Shown here: positions 21,865-32,432 of the stretch, one piece after another
Layout of the letters: each line of letters starts with the position of its first letter
Position numbering within the stretch: position 1 is the stretch's first letter
Source of the DNA: an uncultured Rubrobacteraceae bacterium
GTDB taxonomy: Bacteria; Actinomycetota; Rubrobacteria; Rubrobacterales; Rubrobacteraceae
Direction of reading: 5' to 3'
DNA: 32,667 bases
Assembly (NCBI GenBank): GCA_902806075.1
Contig: CADCVG010000073.1
Span: 47,432 to 80,098 of the forward strand
Notes under the pieces: generated by a model
What the model saw: only the letters and a program-made list of their open reading frames with translations
What the model was told of the DNA's origin: nothing
The model's database searches: none
Made by a program: the position numbers and the translations under genes

Positions 21865-22935
21865 ATGTTGGATGCGGGCACAAATTATCTGGCGGTAATA
21901 AAGGTCGTGGGGATCGGCGGTGGCGGGACCAACGCGGTGAACCGGATGATCAACTCGGGGCTATCGGGGGTAGAGTTCATCTCGGTCAACACCGACGCGC
22001 AGGCGCTGCAGATGACCGACGCCGACATAAAGATCCACATCGGTGAGAAGTTGACGCGCGGCCTGGGAGCCGGGGCGGACCCGAAGATCGGGATGGAGGC
22101 CGCCGAGGAGAGCAAGTCGGAGATCGAGGAGGCGCTGAAGGGCGCTGACATGGTCTTCGTGACGGCGGGCAAGGGCGGCGGCACGGGCACGGGCGCGGCT
22201 CCTGTGGTCGCGAAGCTGGCGCGTGAGGGCGGCGCCCTCACGGTCGGGGTGGTGACGCGGCCGTTCGCGTTCGAGGGGCGGCGGCGCTCGACGTACGCCG
22301 AGGAGGGGATCAAGCGTCTCAAGGAGAACGTGGACGCGCTCATTATCATCCCCAACGACAGGCTCTTGCAGGTGGCGGAGAAGCGCACGAGCATGATGGA
22401 CGCCTTCAAGATGGCCGACGACGTGTTGCGCAAGGGCGTGCAGGGGATTACCGACCTCATTACGGTGCCGGGCCTCATCAACCTGGACTTCGCGGACGTG
22501 CGCACGATCATGCAGAACTCGGGCTCGGCTTTGATGGGCATCGGGGAGTCGAGCAGCGAGAATCGGGGGCAGGAGGCGGCGCGGACGGCGATCTCCAGCC
22601 CGTTGCTGGAGGCGAGCATCGAGGGTGCCACCGGGCTCATCTTGAACATCACGGGCGGGCAGGATCTGGGGCTCTTCGAGGTGAACGAGGCCGCGGAGAT
22701 CGTCCACAACGCCGCCCATCAGGACGCGAACTTGATCTTCGGGGCGGTGGTGGACGAGACGTTTGGCGAGCGCGTGAGCGTCACCGTAATCGCCACGGGC
22801 TTCGACCAGCGCCTGGTCACGAGACGGCGCGACGAACAGGCTATCGCTCCCGATTCTCCTCCTCGCGAGGAGCCCCCTTCGCAGCAGCCCGAGGGCGACG
22901 TCCTGGACATCCCGGCCTTCCTCCGGCGCCGCTAG
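21865..22935 (+). CDS. ftsZ: Cell division GTPase FtsZ
   Basis: A 356-residue tubulin homologue that forms the division ring. The GTP-binding GGGTGTG is at residues 104-110, NTDAQAL near 43, and the T7 synergy loop in the NLDFADV region near 210. The conserved C-terminal peptide DIPAFLRRR, which binds FtsA and SepF, ends the protein after a short Pro/Glu-rich linker. The residue before the GGGTGTG is Lys, where most bacteria have Met and many actinobacteria Glu. ATG start, 20 bases after ftsA. Confidence 0.98.
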   Translation: MLDAGTNYLAVIKVVGIGGGGTNAVNRMINSGLSGVEFISVNTDAQALQMTDADIKIHIGEKLTRGLGAGADPKIGMEAAEESKSEIEEALKGADMVFVTAGKGGGTGTGAAPVVAKLAREGGALTVGVVTRPFAFEGRRRSTYAEEGIKRLKENVDALIIIPNDRLLQVAEKRTSMMDAFKMADDVLRKGVQGITDLITVPGLINLDFADVRTIMQNSGSALMGIGESSSENRGQEAARTAISSPLLEASIEGATGLILNITGGQDLGLFEVNEAAEIVHNAAHQDANLIFGAVVDETFGERVSVTVIATGFDQRLVTRRRDEQAIAPDSPPREEPPSQQPEGDVLDIPAFLRRR

Positions 22936-22959
22936 TGCCGGGGCTTCCAACCTAGCTTC

Positions 22960-23697
22960 TTGCAGACCGTACCGTGGAAGGAGCGCGTCGTCGGCGAGGC
23001 CGGGGGCGCGACCTACATCGCGCCCGTACCCGGACCGGAAGACGCCCGAGTATGGTTCTTTACCCGCAAGGGTGGCGTCTCCGAACCTCCGTACGACAGC
23101 CTCAACGTCTCGACCCTCGTTGGCGACGAGTCCGGAGCGGTCACCGAGAACCTCTCGCGTATAAAGACCGCTATGGGAGAGAGACCCTCGGCCTGGGTAC
23201 GTCAGGTCGCGGGGGATGGCGTCGTAGGGGTGGAGGGTCCCGGTTTCTCGGGCGAGGGTGACGCGCTCGTTACCGGAGAGAGAGGTTTCGCGCTCGTCGT
23301 GGCGATCGCGGACTGCGTGCCGGTGGCGCTTGTGGGAGAGGGGAGTGTGAGTATGGTCCATTCCGGGTGGCGCGGGGCGTTATCCGGCATCAGCGGTAAG
23401 GCCGCATGTGGCATGGGTGGGGAGGTGCGAGCTTACATAGGGCCGGGGATACGAGGCTGCTGCTACGAGGTCTCGGAGGAGCTCGCGGACAGGTTCGCCG
23501 GGAGGTTCGGGGCGGGGGTCGTCTCCGGGCGATACCTCTCGCTGCCGGAGGCGATACGGCGGGATCTGGAGGAGGCCGGGGTGGGAGAGGTCCACGACCT
23601 CGGGCTGTGTACGGGATGCCGGACGGACCTTTTCTACTCGCACCGTAAAGAGGGGCCGAAGACCGGACGCAACCTGGCTGCGGTGGCGCTGCGGTGA
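22960..23697 (+). CDS. pgeF: PgeF/YfiH family (DUF152, multicopper polyphenol oxidase-like) protein
   Basis: A 245-residue protein of the YfiH/LACC1 family, which has purine nucleoside phosphorylase/adenosine deaminase-type activity or, in E. coli, edits wrongly amidated peptidoglycan precursors. DCVPVALV (Cys119) and VHSGWRG (His134) are two of the three zinc ligands; GPGIRGCCYEV and LCTGCRTDLFYSHR are also family marks. The first ligand, His in the usual QVHG, is Ala84 here (QVAG), so activity may be reduced or altered. TTG start without a clear Shine-Dalgarno. The yfiH-yggS pair between ftsZ and sepF is a standard actinobacterial arrangement. Confidence 0.87.
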   Translation: MQTVPWKERVVGEAGGATYIAPVPGPEDARVWFFTRKGGVSEPPYDSLNVSTLVGDESGAVTENLSRIKTAMGERPSAWVRQVAGDGVVGVEGPGFSGEGDALVTGERGFALVVAIADCVPVALVGEGSVSMVHSGWRGALSGISGKAACGMGGEVRAYIGPGIRGCCYEVSEELADRFAGRFGAGVVSGRYLSLPEAIRRDLEEAGVGEVHDLGLCTGCRTDLFYSHRKEGPKTGRNLAAVALR

Positions 23698-24413
23698 GTA
23701 GCGTGCGGACGATGGAGGAGCTTATCCGGGAGCGGCTGGGCGAGGTGAGGGAGAACGTCACCGAGGCCCTCAAGAAGAGCGGGCGCGAACCGGACGGGGT
23801 CAGGGTGCTGATCGCCAGCAAGTACTACTCGCCGGAGCAGATGGCCACGCTCGGCGAGGCCGGGGTCGAGCTTTTGGGGGAGAACAAGGCTGAGGACCTG
23901 ATCTCGAAGCAGGAGAAGTTCGGGGACGCTTTCGAGTGGCACTTTATCGGGCACGTGCAGCGCCGCAAGGCGAGGGACATCGTCCCTCGCGTCGCCCTCA
24001 TCCATTCGGTGGACTCGGTACGGCTCATCGAAGAGTTGGCGAAGCGCGCGCCGGAGGGAGGGGTGGAGGTCTTGCTCCAGGTCAACGTCAGCGGGGAGGA
24101 GTCCAAGTATGGCGTCGAGGAGGGCGAGGTCGAGTCTTTGTTGGAGGCGGCGGCGCGGACCGGGGAGAGGGTCCGAGTTCGGGGGTTTATGACGCTGGCA
24201 CCCGTGGTTGAAGAGCCGGAAGATGTGCGTTATGTTTTCGCAAAACTGCGGTCGATCCGTGATAGGCTACGCGAAAGTTGGTGCCCCCATTTCGACCTTT
24301 CGGAGCTTTCCATGGGAATGAGCAATGACTATAGGGTCGCCGTGGAAGAAGGGGCCACCATCATAAGGATCGGGCGGGCGATGATCGAGGAGACGGGAGA
24401 GGCCCGTTCGTGA
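23694..24413 (+). CDS. YggS/PLPBP family pyridoxal phosphate homeostasis protein
   Basis: A 239-residue single-domain TIM-barrel PLP-binding protein. The PLP lysine is Lys43 in LIASKYYSPEQM. Family motifs HFIGH-x-Q-x-x-K and SMGMSNDYRVAVEEGATIIRIG near the end are present. These proteins carry PLP and influence amino acid and cofactor balance; no enzyme activity is established. GTG start overlaps the yfiH stop; an ATG at 23712 is a possible alternative start. It ends 9 bases before sepF, whose Shine-Dalgarno overlaps its stop. Confidence 0.93.
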   Translation: MSSVRTMEELIRERLGEVRENVTEALKKSGREPDGVRVLIASKYYSPEQMATLGEAGVELLGENKAEDLISKQEKFGDAFEWHFIGHVQRRKARDIVPRVALIHSVDSVRLIEELAKRAPEGGVEVLLQVNVSGEESKYGVEEGEVESLLEAAARTGERVRVRGFMTLAPVVEEPEDVRYVFAKLRSIRDRLRESWCPHFDLSELSMGMSNDYRVAVEEGATIIRIGRAMIEETGEARS

Positions 24414-24422
24414 GGAGGCTGG

Positions 24423-25013
24423 ATGGGAGTTAGAGACCATCTCGACCGCGTTGCGGCTTGGTTTGGCTTCGGCGTCGATGAAGATGATTACTACGAAGAT
24501 GAAGAAGATAGGCGGTCCTCCCCTTACGCGAAGGATCGCCATCAAGACCGCAACATCGTGGACGACGAGCCGGGTCCGGCGGTTCGCCGCGTCGGCCGCG
24601 CGGAGCGCTCCTCGGCCTTCGGCACCTCTCTGGGTGACCTATTTGGCAGTGAGGCCTCCGGCAGCCGGGAGCGTCCCTACAACGCCCAGGGCGAGCAGGG
24701 GCATTTGAGGGCCGTGCCCGACCAGCGGATGCCACCGGCGCGGGTCAGCGTGGTCAACCCGGCGAGCTTCAACGATGCACAGGCCCTGGCCGACCGCTTC
24801 AAGCGCCAGCAGCCGGTAATACTGAACCTCCAGCAGGCGGATCAGGAGCTCAGTCGCAGGATGGTGGACTTCTGCTCCGGGATGACCTACGCCCTGGACG
24901 GGCAGATACAGAGTGTCGCCAACCGGGTCTTTCTGTTGACGCCGCGCAACGTCGAGGTCTCGGCCGAGGAGCGCAAACGGCTCGCTGAGAGGGCGTTCTT
25001 CAATCAGCTCTAG
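24423..25013 (+). CDS. sepF: Cell division protein SepF
   Basis: A 196-residue FtsZ membrane anchor. It has an N-terminal amphipathic helix (MGVRDHLDRVAAWFGFG), a long acidic then variable linker of about 90 residues, and the C-terminal SepF domain starting near VSVVNPASFNDAQALADRFK and including ILNLQQADQELSRRMVDFCSG and FLLTP. It binds the FtsZ C-terminal peptide and can bundle filaments. ATG start with GAGGAGG 4 bases upstream at the yggS stop. Its coexistence with FtsA gives the cell two FtsZ anchors. Confidence 0.95.
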   Translation: MGVRDHLDRVAAWFGFGVDEDDYYEDEEDRRSSPYAKDRHQDRNIVDDEPGPAVRRVGRAERSSAFGTSLGDLFGSEASGSRERPYNAQGEQGHLRAVPDQRMPPARVSVVNPASFNDAQALADRFKRQQPVILNLQQADQELSRRMVDFCSGMTYALDGQIQSVANRVFLLTPRNVEVSAEERKRLAERAFFNQL

Positions 25014-25017
25014 TTCC

Positions 25018-25803
25018 TTGGAGAGGGTAGGGATCATCGGGGTAGGCAGGATCGGGGGCTCTCTCGCCGCCCGGCTCGCCGCCTCCGGCGAATTTGAACT
25101 TACCGTTAGCGACGCCTATGAAGAGCAGGCCAGGCGCTTCTCGCAAGAGCACCAACGGGTCAGGTTCGCGTCCGACAACCTCGAGGTGGCCCACTCCAGC
25201 GATGTCATCGTGGTGGCCGTAAAGCCCTGGGACGTGGCAATGGTGCTCGAAGGCATCGCGGGAGAGGTAGGGGGGAAGGCAATCGTGAGCGTGGCCGCCG
25301 GGGTCCAGATCCCTGCTATCAGTGGAAGGCTGCCCGAAGGGGCGGCGGTTTTACGGGTGATGCCGAACGTGTGTGCGGCGGTGGGAAGAGGGTCGGCGGT
25401 GGTGGCGGCGAACGAGGCAGGCGAGGCGTACCTTCCGAGGGTGATGAAGATGTTCGGCCACGTCGGCGACGTGATGGAGCTACCGGAGCGGCTCTTCGAC
25501 GCGGCGACGGCGCTGCATGGCTCGGGGCCGGCGTACGTGGCGCTCTTCGCGGATTCTCTCGTTCAGGCGGGCGTCAGGGCGGGCATTCCGCGCGAGGTGG
25601 CGAGGAGGCTCGTCAACGGGACGATAGAGGGTACGGCGGTCTTGCTCAAGGACAGGGCGGCGCACCAGGTCCGGGACGAAGTCATGACACCCGGCGGTAC
25701 GACAGCGGCGGCGCTCGTGGCGATGGAGAAGGCGGGGTTCGTCGGGGCCATCCATGACGGGGTGGAGGCCGCGACCGAGCAGTCCCGGAGGCTGGCGGGA
25801 TGA
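25018..25803 (+). CDS. proC: Pyrroline-5-carboxylate reductase
   Basis: A 261-residue NAD(P)H enzyme that makes proline from pyrroline-5-carboxylate. The Rossmann motif GIIGVGRIGGSLA is at the start, and the substrate-binding GSGPAYVALFADSLVQAGV and MTPGGTTAAAL segments are typical of ProC. Slightly shorter than the usual ~270 residues. TTG start lies 4 bases after sepF; no good Shine-Dalgarno is visible, so coupling to sepF is likely. The stop overlaps yggT. A proC gene between sepF and yggT is common in Gram-positive bacteria. Confidence 0.95.
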   Translation: MERVGIIGVGRIGGSLAARLAASGEFELTVSDAYEEQARRFSQEHQRVRFASDNLEVAHSSDVIVVAVKPWDVAMVLEGIAGEVGGKAIVSVAAGVQIPAISGRLPEGAAVLRVMPNVCAAVGRGSAVVAANEAGEAYLPRVMKMFGHVGDVMELPERLFDAATALHGSGPAYVALFADSLVQAGVRAGIPREVARRLVNGTIEGTAVLLKDRAAHQVRDEVMTPGGTTAAALVAMEKAGFVGAIHDGVEAATEQSRRLAG

Positions 25804-26144
25804 CGATACTCGCCCTTCTGCAGACGTTCGGGTTCAGCGTGGCTCAGTTGCTCGCGAACATCGTGAATTACGCGTACTACATACTCTTCGGGTTCATAAT
25901 CGCCTCCATTCTGTTCAGCTTCTTCCCACGCTATCCGTCGAATCCCTTTATGCAGGCCGTCTACAGTGCGGTGAGGGCCGTCGTGGACCCGATACTCATG
26001 CCGATAAGGAGTGTGATACCGAGCTTGAAGCTCGGCGGTTTCGCTCTGGACCTCTCGCCCTTAGTCGCTATCATTGGTTTATCTATAGGGCGGTCTTTGC
26101 TGTTGATAATAATCGGGAACTTTATCGAACCAATTACGGGGTGA
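25800..26144 (+). CDS. YggT family membrane protein
   Basis: A 114-residue protein with two main hydrophobic stretches separated by a FFPRYPSNPFMQAVY segment and followed by RAVVDPILMPIRSVIPSL-like sequence, the signature of the YggT family. Its role is not firmly known; it is nearly always near sepF and divIVA. ATG overlaps the proC stop (ATGA), so translation is probably coupled. The last 100 bases are AT-richer than the neighbours and could contain a divIVA promoter, but I see no good -35/-10 pair. Confidence 0.9.
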   Translation: MTILALLQTFGFSVAQLLANIVNYAYYILFGFIIASILFSFFPRYPSNPFMQAVYSAVRAVVDPILMPIRSVIPSLKLGGFALDLSPLVAIIGLSIGRSLLLIIIGNFIEPITG

Positions 26145-26148
26145 TCTA

Positions 26149-27159
26149 ATGGCTATAAAACCTACGGACATCAGGCGCAAGGAGTTCAAGAGCGGCTTCC
26201 GCGGCTATGATGCGAACGAGGTGGACGACTTCCTGGATGAGATTGCGGACGAGTACGAGCGCACCTTCGCGGATAACAAGCGTCTTACGGACGAGATGGC
26301 GAGCCTGAAGGACCGTCTGCAGCAGTTCGAGGATCTGGAGGGCGCGATCCGGGAGGCTCTCGTGCAGGCCCAGCAGGTCGCGCGGGACCTGCGCCAGAAC
26401 GCGGGCAAGGAGGCGGAGCTGATCATACGCGAGGCGAAGGAGCAGTCGCACCGCATCCTTGCTGACTCCTCCTCCCGGGTCGAGCGGGTGCAGGAGTCCT
26501 ACGAGGTCCTGCGCAAGGCGAAGCAGGACTTCGCCAACGACTTCAGGCACCTCCTCAAGAGCTACATATCCGTGATGGATAACGTAGACGTCACCTCGGC
26601 CAAGGAGATAGAGGCCTCCCTGAGAGAGCGCCTCGATACGGAGTCCATCGCCGTCGCCCACGAGGCCGCCGAGACCAGAAAGATGGATCATGACGACGCA
26701 ACCCGCGAGTATGGCGGCACGCAAGATGATGGTCAGGGCATAGAGGAGACCTGGCGTGTGGAGACCGCCTCTACGGAGCAGGCTGGCGTTACGGAGGAGA
26801 CGCGGCACGTTGAGGTCACCGCGACTCCGGGCGCCGGTATGACCGGGAACGAGCGCGGCCCGCAGCCCGAGGTCGACGAGCCGGAGGTAGAACCGTCCAG
26901 TGTCGAGAGCACCTCCCAGAATGCCTCCGCACCGGCGCCCCAGACCTCCGGGGAGGTGGAGCGCGAGCAGCCCACGACCCAGATCGCCCCCGCGGCCCGG
27001 ACCTCCGAGGAGTCAAACCGCGAGGACGAGGAGCCCGTACCGGCCGGGCGGGGCCAGGGCCGTACCGCCGACGACTTCTTCGGACAGGGTGGAGGGCGTG
27101 ACGATGCCGAGGAGCGCAAGATTTTCCGGGCGAGTCGCTTCCTGCGCCGGCGTGGCTGA
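26149..27159 (+). CDS. divIVA: DivIVA/Wag31-like polar growth and septum-site protein
   Basis: A 336-residue coiled-coil protein. The N-terminal membrane-binding domain contains IRRKEFKSGFRGYDANEVDDFLDEI, typical of DivIVA, followed by a long coiled coil to about residue 165. The remaining half is Glu/Thr/Pro-rich and probably disordered, ending in basic RASRFLRRRG. DivIVA senses negative membrane curvature at poles and septa; in actinobacteria it directs polar growth. The ATG four bases after yggT fits the MAIKPTDIR start of homologues. The long acidic tail is larger than in Bacillus and resembles actinobacterial Wag31. Confidence 0.94.
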   Translation: MAIKPTDIRRKEFKSGFRGYDANEVDDFLDEIADEYERTFADNKRLTDEMASLKDRLQQFEDLEGAIREALVQAQQVARDLRQNAGKEAELIIREAKEQSHRILADSSSRVERVQESYEVLRKAKQDFANDFRHLLKSYISVMDNVDVTSAKEIEASLRERLDTESIAVAHEAAETRKMDHDDATREYGGTQDDGQGIEETWRVETASTEQAGVTEETRHVEVTATPGAGMTGNERGPQPEVDEPEVEPSSVESTSQNASAPAPQTSGEVEREQPTTQIAPAARTSEESNREDEEPVPAGRGQGRTADDFFGQGGGRDDAEERKIFRASRFLRRRG

Positions 27160-27454
27160 GAGCGGGGACTTCGTCCGCCCCACGAAAGATGGGGTCTACG
27201 TAAAGCTCCGGGTCTCGCCCGGGGCAAAGAACACCGAAGTCAAAGGGCTCTACGGGGAAGAGGCTCTCAAGCTCTCCGTCGCCGCCCCGCCCACCGACGG
27301 TAAGGCCAACGCGGAGATCGAACGCTACCTCTCGTCCCTCTTTGGTGTGGCCCGATCCGGGGTAGCCGTGGTCAAGGGCGCGTCGAGCCGGGATAAGCTC
27401 GTGCTCGTGCGCGGGACCGAGGTCGGGACCGTCCGGGAAGGTCTGGTTCCGTAG
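27104..27454 (+). CDS. DUF167 (YggU) family protein
   Basis: A small protein of the DUF167/UPF0235 family with unknown function, often downstream of yggT/divIVA. The conserved core is DGVYVKLRVSPGAKN near the start, then the DGKANAEI helix and VVKGASSRDKLV. With ATG 27104 (GGAGGG 7 bases upstream) it has 116 residues and overlaps divIVA by 56 bases. GTG at 27152 would give 100 residues, nearer the family length, with no Shine-Dalgarno. The GGAGGG encodes glycines of DivIVA and may be fortuitous, so the start is unsettled. Confidence 0.88.
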   Translation: MPRSARFSGRVASCAGVAESGDFVRPTKDGVYVKLRVSPGAKNTEVKGLYGEEALKLSVAAPPTDGKANAEIERYLSSLFGVARSGVAVVKGASSRDKLVLVRGTEVGTVREGLVP

Positions 27455-27509
27455 CCGCCGCGAGGGAACTCTCGCCGGGGCTCGTTCTCTTTAGAAGAGG
27501 TTGGTCGGG

Positions 27510-28406
27510 TTGGACGCTGCCGTAGAGTGGTTCGAGGTTGGGCCGGAGGAGGTTGGGGAGCGGTTGGACAGGCTCCTCGCCCGACGCCTCGACGTGAGCC
27601 GGAGTGCGGCGCGGCGCATGATCGAGGGCGGCCTCGTGCTGGTCGGAGGTGAAGAGGCAACGCCTTCCCACAAGGCGCGAGCCGGGGAGCGGGTCGAGGC
27701 TCGGATCGTGGAAGAGGGGCTTACGGCCGAGGAGATACCCGTCCCGGTGGTCTTCGAGGACGAGCATCTCCTGGTGGTGGACAAGCCCGCCGGTCTTGTG
27801 GTGCATCCGGGTGCGGGAAATCGCTCGGGGACGCTGGTCAACGCGCTCCTGCATAAGGGTATCTCGGGAGGGGAGGACCCGGAGCGGCCGGGGATCGTTC
27901 ACCGGTTGGACCGGGATACCTCAGGTCTCATGGTTGCGGCGAAGGACGAGGAGGCCTACTCCGGGCTCGTCGCAGCGCTCTCCGCGCGGCGGGTAGAGCG
28001 CATCTACCGGGCGCTGGCCGTCGGGACAGGGCTGCCGGTGACGGGGACGGTCGACTCGCCGGTGGGCAGAGACCCCGAGAACCCCACGCTTATGGCGGCG
28101 GGTGTTGGGAAGCCGGCGGTGACGCACTTCGAGGTCATCCACGAGGCGGCGGGGTATACGATGCTAACGGTGCGCCTTGAGACGGGGAGGACGCACCAGA
28201 TCCGGGTGCATCTATCGGCTATCGGGTGCCCCATCTACGCCGATCCGCTCTACGGCGAGCCCGTCCCGGGGCGGCGCCTCTGGCTCCACGCTGAGCGCCT
28301 GGCCTTCACACATCCGGTCACCGGTGAGGCGATGCAGTTCGAGGCCCCGATCCCCGAGGACCTGCGCGAGGCGGCCCGGATGCTGGACCCGCGCTTCGCC
28401 GCTTGA
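27510..28406 (+). CDS. RluA/RluD family 23S rRNA pseudouridine synthase
   Basis: A 298-residue pseudouridine synthase with an N-terminal S4 RNA-binding domain (GERLDRLLARRLDVSRSAARRMIEGGLV) and the RluA-type catalytic core. The catalytic Asp is in HRLDRDTSG (near residue 136). VVDKPAGLVVHPG and TGRTHQIRVHLSAIGCPIYADPLYG are also family motifs. TTG at 27510 is chosen because AGAAGAGG lies 9 bases upstream; a TTG at 27501 abuts that site. It most resembles RluD (23S 1911/1915/1917), but substrate cannot be fixed from sequence. Usually preceded by lspA, which is absent here. Confidence 0.92.
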   Translation: MDAAVEWFEVGPEEVGERLDRLLARRLDVSRSAARRMIEGGLVLVGGEEATPSHKARAGERVEARIVEEGLTAEEIPVPVVFEDEHLLVVDKPAGLVVHPGAGNRSGTLVNALLHKGISGGEDPERPGIVHRLDRDTSGLMVAAKDEEAYSGLVAALSARRVERIYRALAVGTGLPVTGTVDSPVGRDPENPTLMAAGVGKPAVTHFEVIHEAAGYTMLTVRLETGRTHQIRVHLSAIGCPIYADPLYGEPVPGRRLWLHAERLAFTHPVTGEAMQFEAPIPEDLREAARMLDPRFAA

Positions 28407-28431
28407 CGCCGCCTTATTCCTCTGGTAGCTT
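28403..28431 (+). promoter_or_regulatory. Candidate promoter of the pyr operon
   Basis: TTGACG (28403-28408) overlaps the rluD-type gene stop. A 17-base spacer leads to TAGCTT (28426-28431), preceded by TG at 28423-28424 (extended -10). The start point would be near 28438, about 12 bases before the PyrR hairpin. The -35 is strong; the -10 matches only three of six. Confidence 0.45.
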
Positions 28432-28449
28432 CTCTAGGATTATCAGACC

Positions 28450-29996
<1,547 letters not shown>

Positions 29997-30000
<4 letters not shown>

Positions 30001-31313
30001 CGAACGCCAGGGCGAGCGTGTCCGACGAGCTGGTGATCCGGGGCGCCCACCTCCTCGACCCCGCTTCTAACCTGGATAGCGTCTCGGACGTACGCCTCTC
30101 GGCCGGTCGCGTAACCGAGGTCGGTAAGGACCTACAGGGTACGCGCTACCTGGACGCCGATGGCCTCCACCTCTTCCCCGGCTTCGTGGACGTACATGCT
30201 CACTGGCGCACGCCGGGCCGGGAGGACGAGGAGACGATAGAGACGGGTTCCGCCGCCGCTGCCGCCGGGGGTTTCACGAGCGTCGTGATGATGCCGAATA
30301 CCGACCCCGTAGTAGACAAACCCGTGGTCGTATCCGGCCTCGTCCGGCGTGTCGAGAACGAATCGAGGGTCCGGGCATACGTCTCGGCGGCGCTGCACGA
30401 GGGACTCGAGGGCGAGCGGCTCACCGAGATGCGCCTCCTCAAGGAGGCCGGAGCCTTCTGCGTCTCCGATGATGGGCTCGGGACACAAAACGCCGGGGTT
30501 TTGAGAAACGCCATGCTCTACGCAAAGTCCGCACATTTACCCATAATACTTCACTGCGAGGATCACACGCTAGCTACGGGTGTGGTCCATGAGGGGATCG
30601 CGGCGGCTCTGGCGGGCCTACCGGGTTCTCCGGGGAGCGCGGAGGACGTGGCGACGGCGACGGCGCTCGTTCTGGCCGCGGAGACGGGTGCGAAGGTCCA
30701 CGTCACTCACGTCTCTACCGCCCTCTCGGCGGCGCTGATCAGCTTCTTCAAGGGACGTGCGGACGTCACGGCGGACACGACGCCGCATCACCTGACGCTT
30801 ACCGACGATCTGGTCAGCACCCTGGAGGGCCTCTACCGGGTGAACCCACCCTTGAGGCCGGACGAGGACAGGATCGGCGTTGGAGATGCCTTGAAGAGTG
30901 GTATCCTGGACTTCGTGGCGACGGATCATGCGCCGCACGCCGCGTCCGAGAAGGACCTCCCGCTGGAGGAGGCCGCGCCCGGTTTTCTGGGCCATGAGAC
31001 GGCCTTCCCGGCGCTGTACACGGAGCTGGTGCAGAGCGGGAAGCTCTCGCTCTCGCGGCTGGTCGAGGCGATGGCCTCGGCGCCCGGGCGATGGATCGGG
31101 GGTGGGCCGTATGGGATCTCTCCGGGGGCGCCGGCGGACCTTACGCTCGCGGACCTCTCCGATGAGTGGACGGTGCGCGAGGATGCGCTCGTGAGCAGGT
31201 CCTCTAATAGCCCCTATCTCGGACGGAAGTTGGCGACGCGGATCGTGGGCACGATGGTTGGTGGCGAGTTGGTACACAACGGGTTGGGAGCGAAGTTTGG
31301 AGCAAGGGCGTAA
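29997..31313 (+). CDS. pyrC: Dihydroorotase
   Basis: A 438-residue zinc amidohydrolase that cyclises carbamoyl-aspartate to dihydroorotate. The metal motif is [10 protein letters not shown] (usual form D-x-HVH-x-REPG), then MMPNTDP, HCEDH near residue 180, VTHVSTA, and the catalytic Asp in [13 protein letters not shown]. This is class I dihydroorotase as in Bacillus. GTG start overlaps the pyrB stop and has GGAGAGG 8 bases upstream; GTG 30018 is a weaker option. The frame's Glu-to-Thr change in REPG is notable but the histidines are kept. Confidence 0.94.
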
Positions 31314-31314
31314 C

Positions 31315-32430
31315 TTGGGACCGCTAGCGGGGCGGAGCCGGGCGTTGGTGGTGTTGGAGGACGGCGCGTCCTTCTCGGGTTGGACCTTCGCCGGCGAGGG
31401 CGAGGTCTCCGGGGAGGTCGTCTTTACGACGAGCATGGTCGGTTATCAGGAGACGTTGACCGACCCGTCGTACCGCGGCCAGATCGTACTCTTCACCTAC
31501 CCGCTCATCGGGAACTACGGCGTGATCCCCGGCGACGAGGAGTCCCCAAAGATACAGGCCGCCGCTGTCCTCGTGCGTGAGTACACCCCGTACCACAGCA
31601 ACTGGGCGAGCGAGCGATCTCTCTCCTCTCTCCTCGAAGAGAGCGGTACTCTGGGCGTCGAGGGCATAGACACCCGCGCCCTCACCCGGCACCTGAGAGA
31701 CAAGGGCGCTATGCGCGGCATCATCTCTACCTCAGAGCGAGACGTAAACGTCCTGCGTGAGAAGGCCAACGCCCATCCGACGATGCTCGGACTCGACCTG
31801 GCCTCCTCGATCACCGAGCTCACCGAGCCTGTCCTGCTCCCAGCCCTTAGCGAGGAGCGTTGTCGCGTCGTCGCTCTCGACTATGGTGTAAAGGGCTCCA
31901 TCTACGAGGAGTTGCGCAGCCGCGGCGCTTCTGTGCTCGCGATGCCCGGATCTACCCCCGCCGATGAGGTGCTCGCCCAAAACCCCGACGGCATCTTCCT
32001 CTCCAACGGACCCGGAGACCCGGCCGCTCTGGAGAAGGCGGTCGAGAACCTCGGCGAAGTCCTCGGGGAGACGCCGACCTTTGGGATCTGCCTCGGACAT
32101 CAGCTACTCGGGCTCGCTCTGGGCTGTGAGACCTACAAGATGCCGTTCGGGCACCACGGGGCGAACCACCCGGTGAGGAACTTGAGGACGGGGCGGATCG
32201 AGATCACCAGCCAGAACCACGGCTTCTCTGTCCGAGAGGAGACGATCCCCGAGGGCGTCGAGTTGACCCACCGCAACCTCTACGACGGTACGGTCGAGGG
32301 GCTTGCGAGCAGGGACCTCAGGGCCTGGAGCGTCCAGTACCACCCCGAGTCGAGCCCGGGACCGCAGGACTCCGGCTACCTCTTCGACGAGTTCGTCGAG
32401 GAGATCTCCGAGAAGAAAGCTAGGGCCTAA
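31315..32430 (+). CDS. carA: Carbamoyl-phosphate synthase small (glutaminase) subunit
   Basis: A 371-residue glutamine amidotransferase subunit that supplies ammonia to CarB. N-terminal [18 protein letters not shown] and [18 protein letters not shown] are typical; the catalytic Cys is in [10 protein letters not shown] and the His/Glu pair in [16 protein letters not shown] at 31315 begins one base after the pyrC stop, with AGGG about 6 bases before; longer upstream frame overlaps pyrC and lacks conservation. It ends two bases before carB. Confidence 0.96.
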   Translation: MGPLAGRSRALVVLEDGASFSGWTFAGEGEVSGEVVFTTSMVGYQETLTDPSYRGQIVLFTYPLIGNYGVIPGDEESPKIQAAAVLVREYTPYHSNWASERSLSSLLEESGTLGVEGIDTRALTRHLRDKGAMRGIISTSERDVNVLREKANAHPTMLGLDLASSITELTEPVLLPALSEERCRVVALDYGVKGSIYEELRSRGASVLAMPGSTPADEVLAQNPDGIFLSNGPGDPAALEKAVENLGEVLGETPTFGICLGHQLLGLALGCETYKMPFGHHGANHPVRNLRTGRIEITSQNHGFSVREETIPEGVELTHRNLYDGTVEGLASRDLRAWSVQYHPESSPGPQDSGYLFDEFVEEISEKKARA

Positions 32431-32432
32431 CC

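Noticed and set aside
21961-23361. 466-codon open frame on the reverse strand across ftsZ
   Set aside because: It is antisense to ftsZ and yfiH, rich in His/Arg/Leu as expected from the complement of high-GC coding sequence, and has no family similarity.
27460-27495. GCGAG/CTCGC hairpin as terminator after the DUF167 gene
   Set aside because: Five base pairs with a six-base loop and only a weak, distant T-rich stretch; not convincing.
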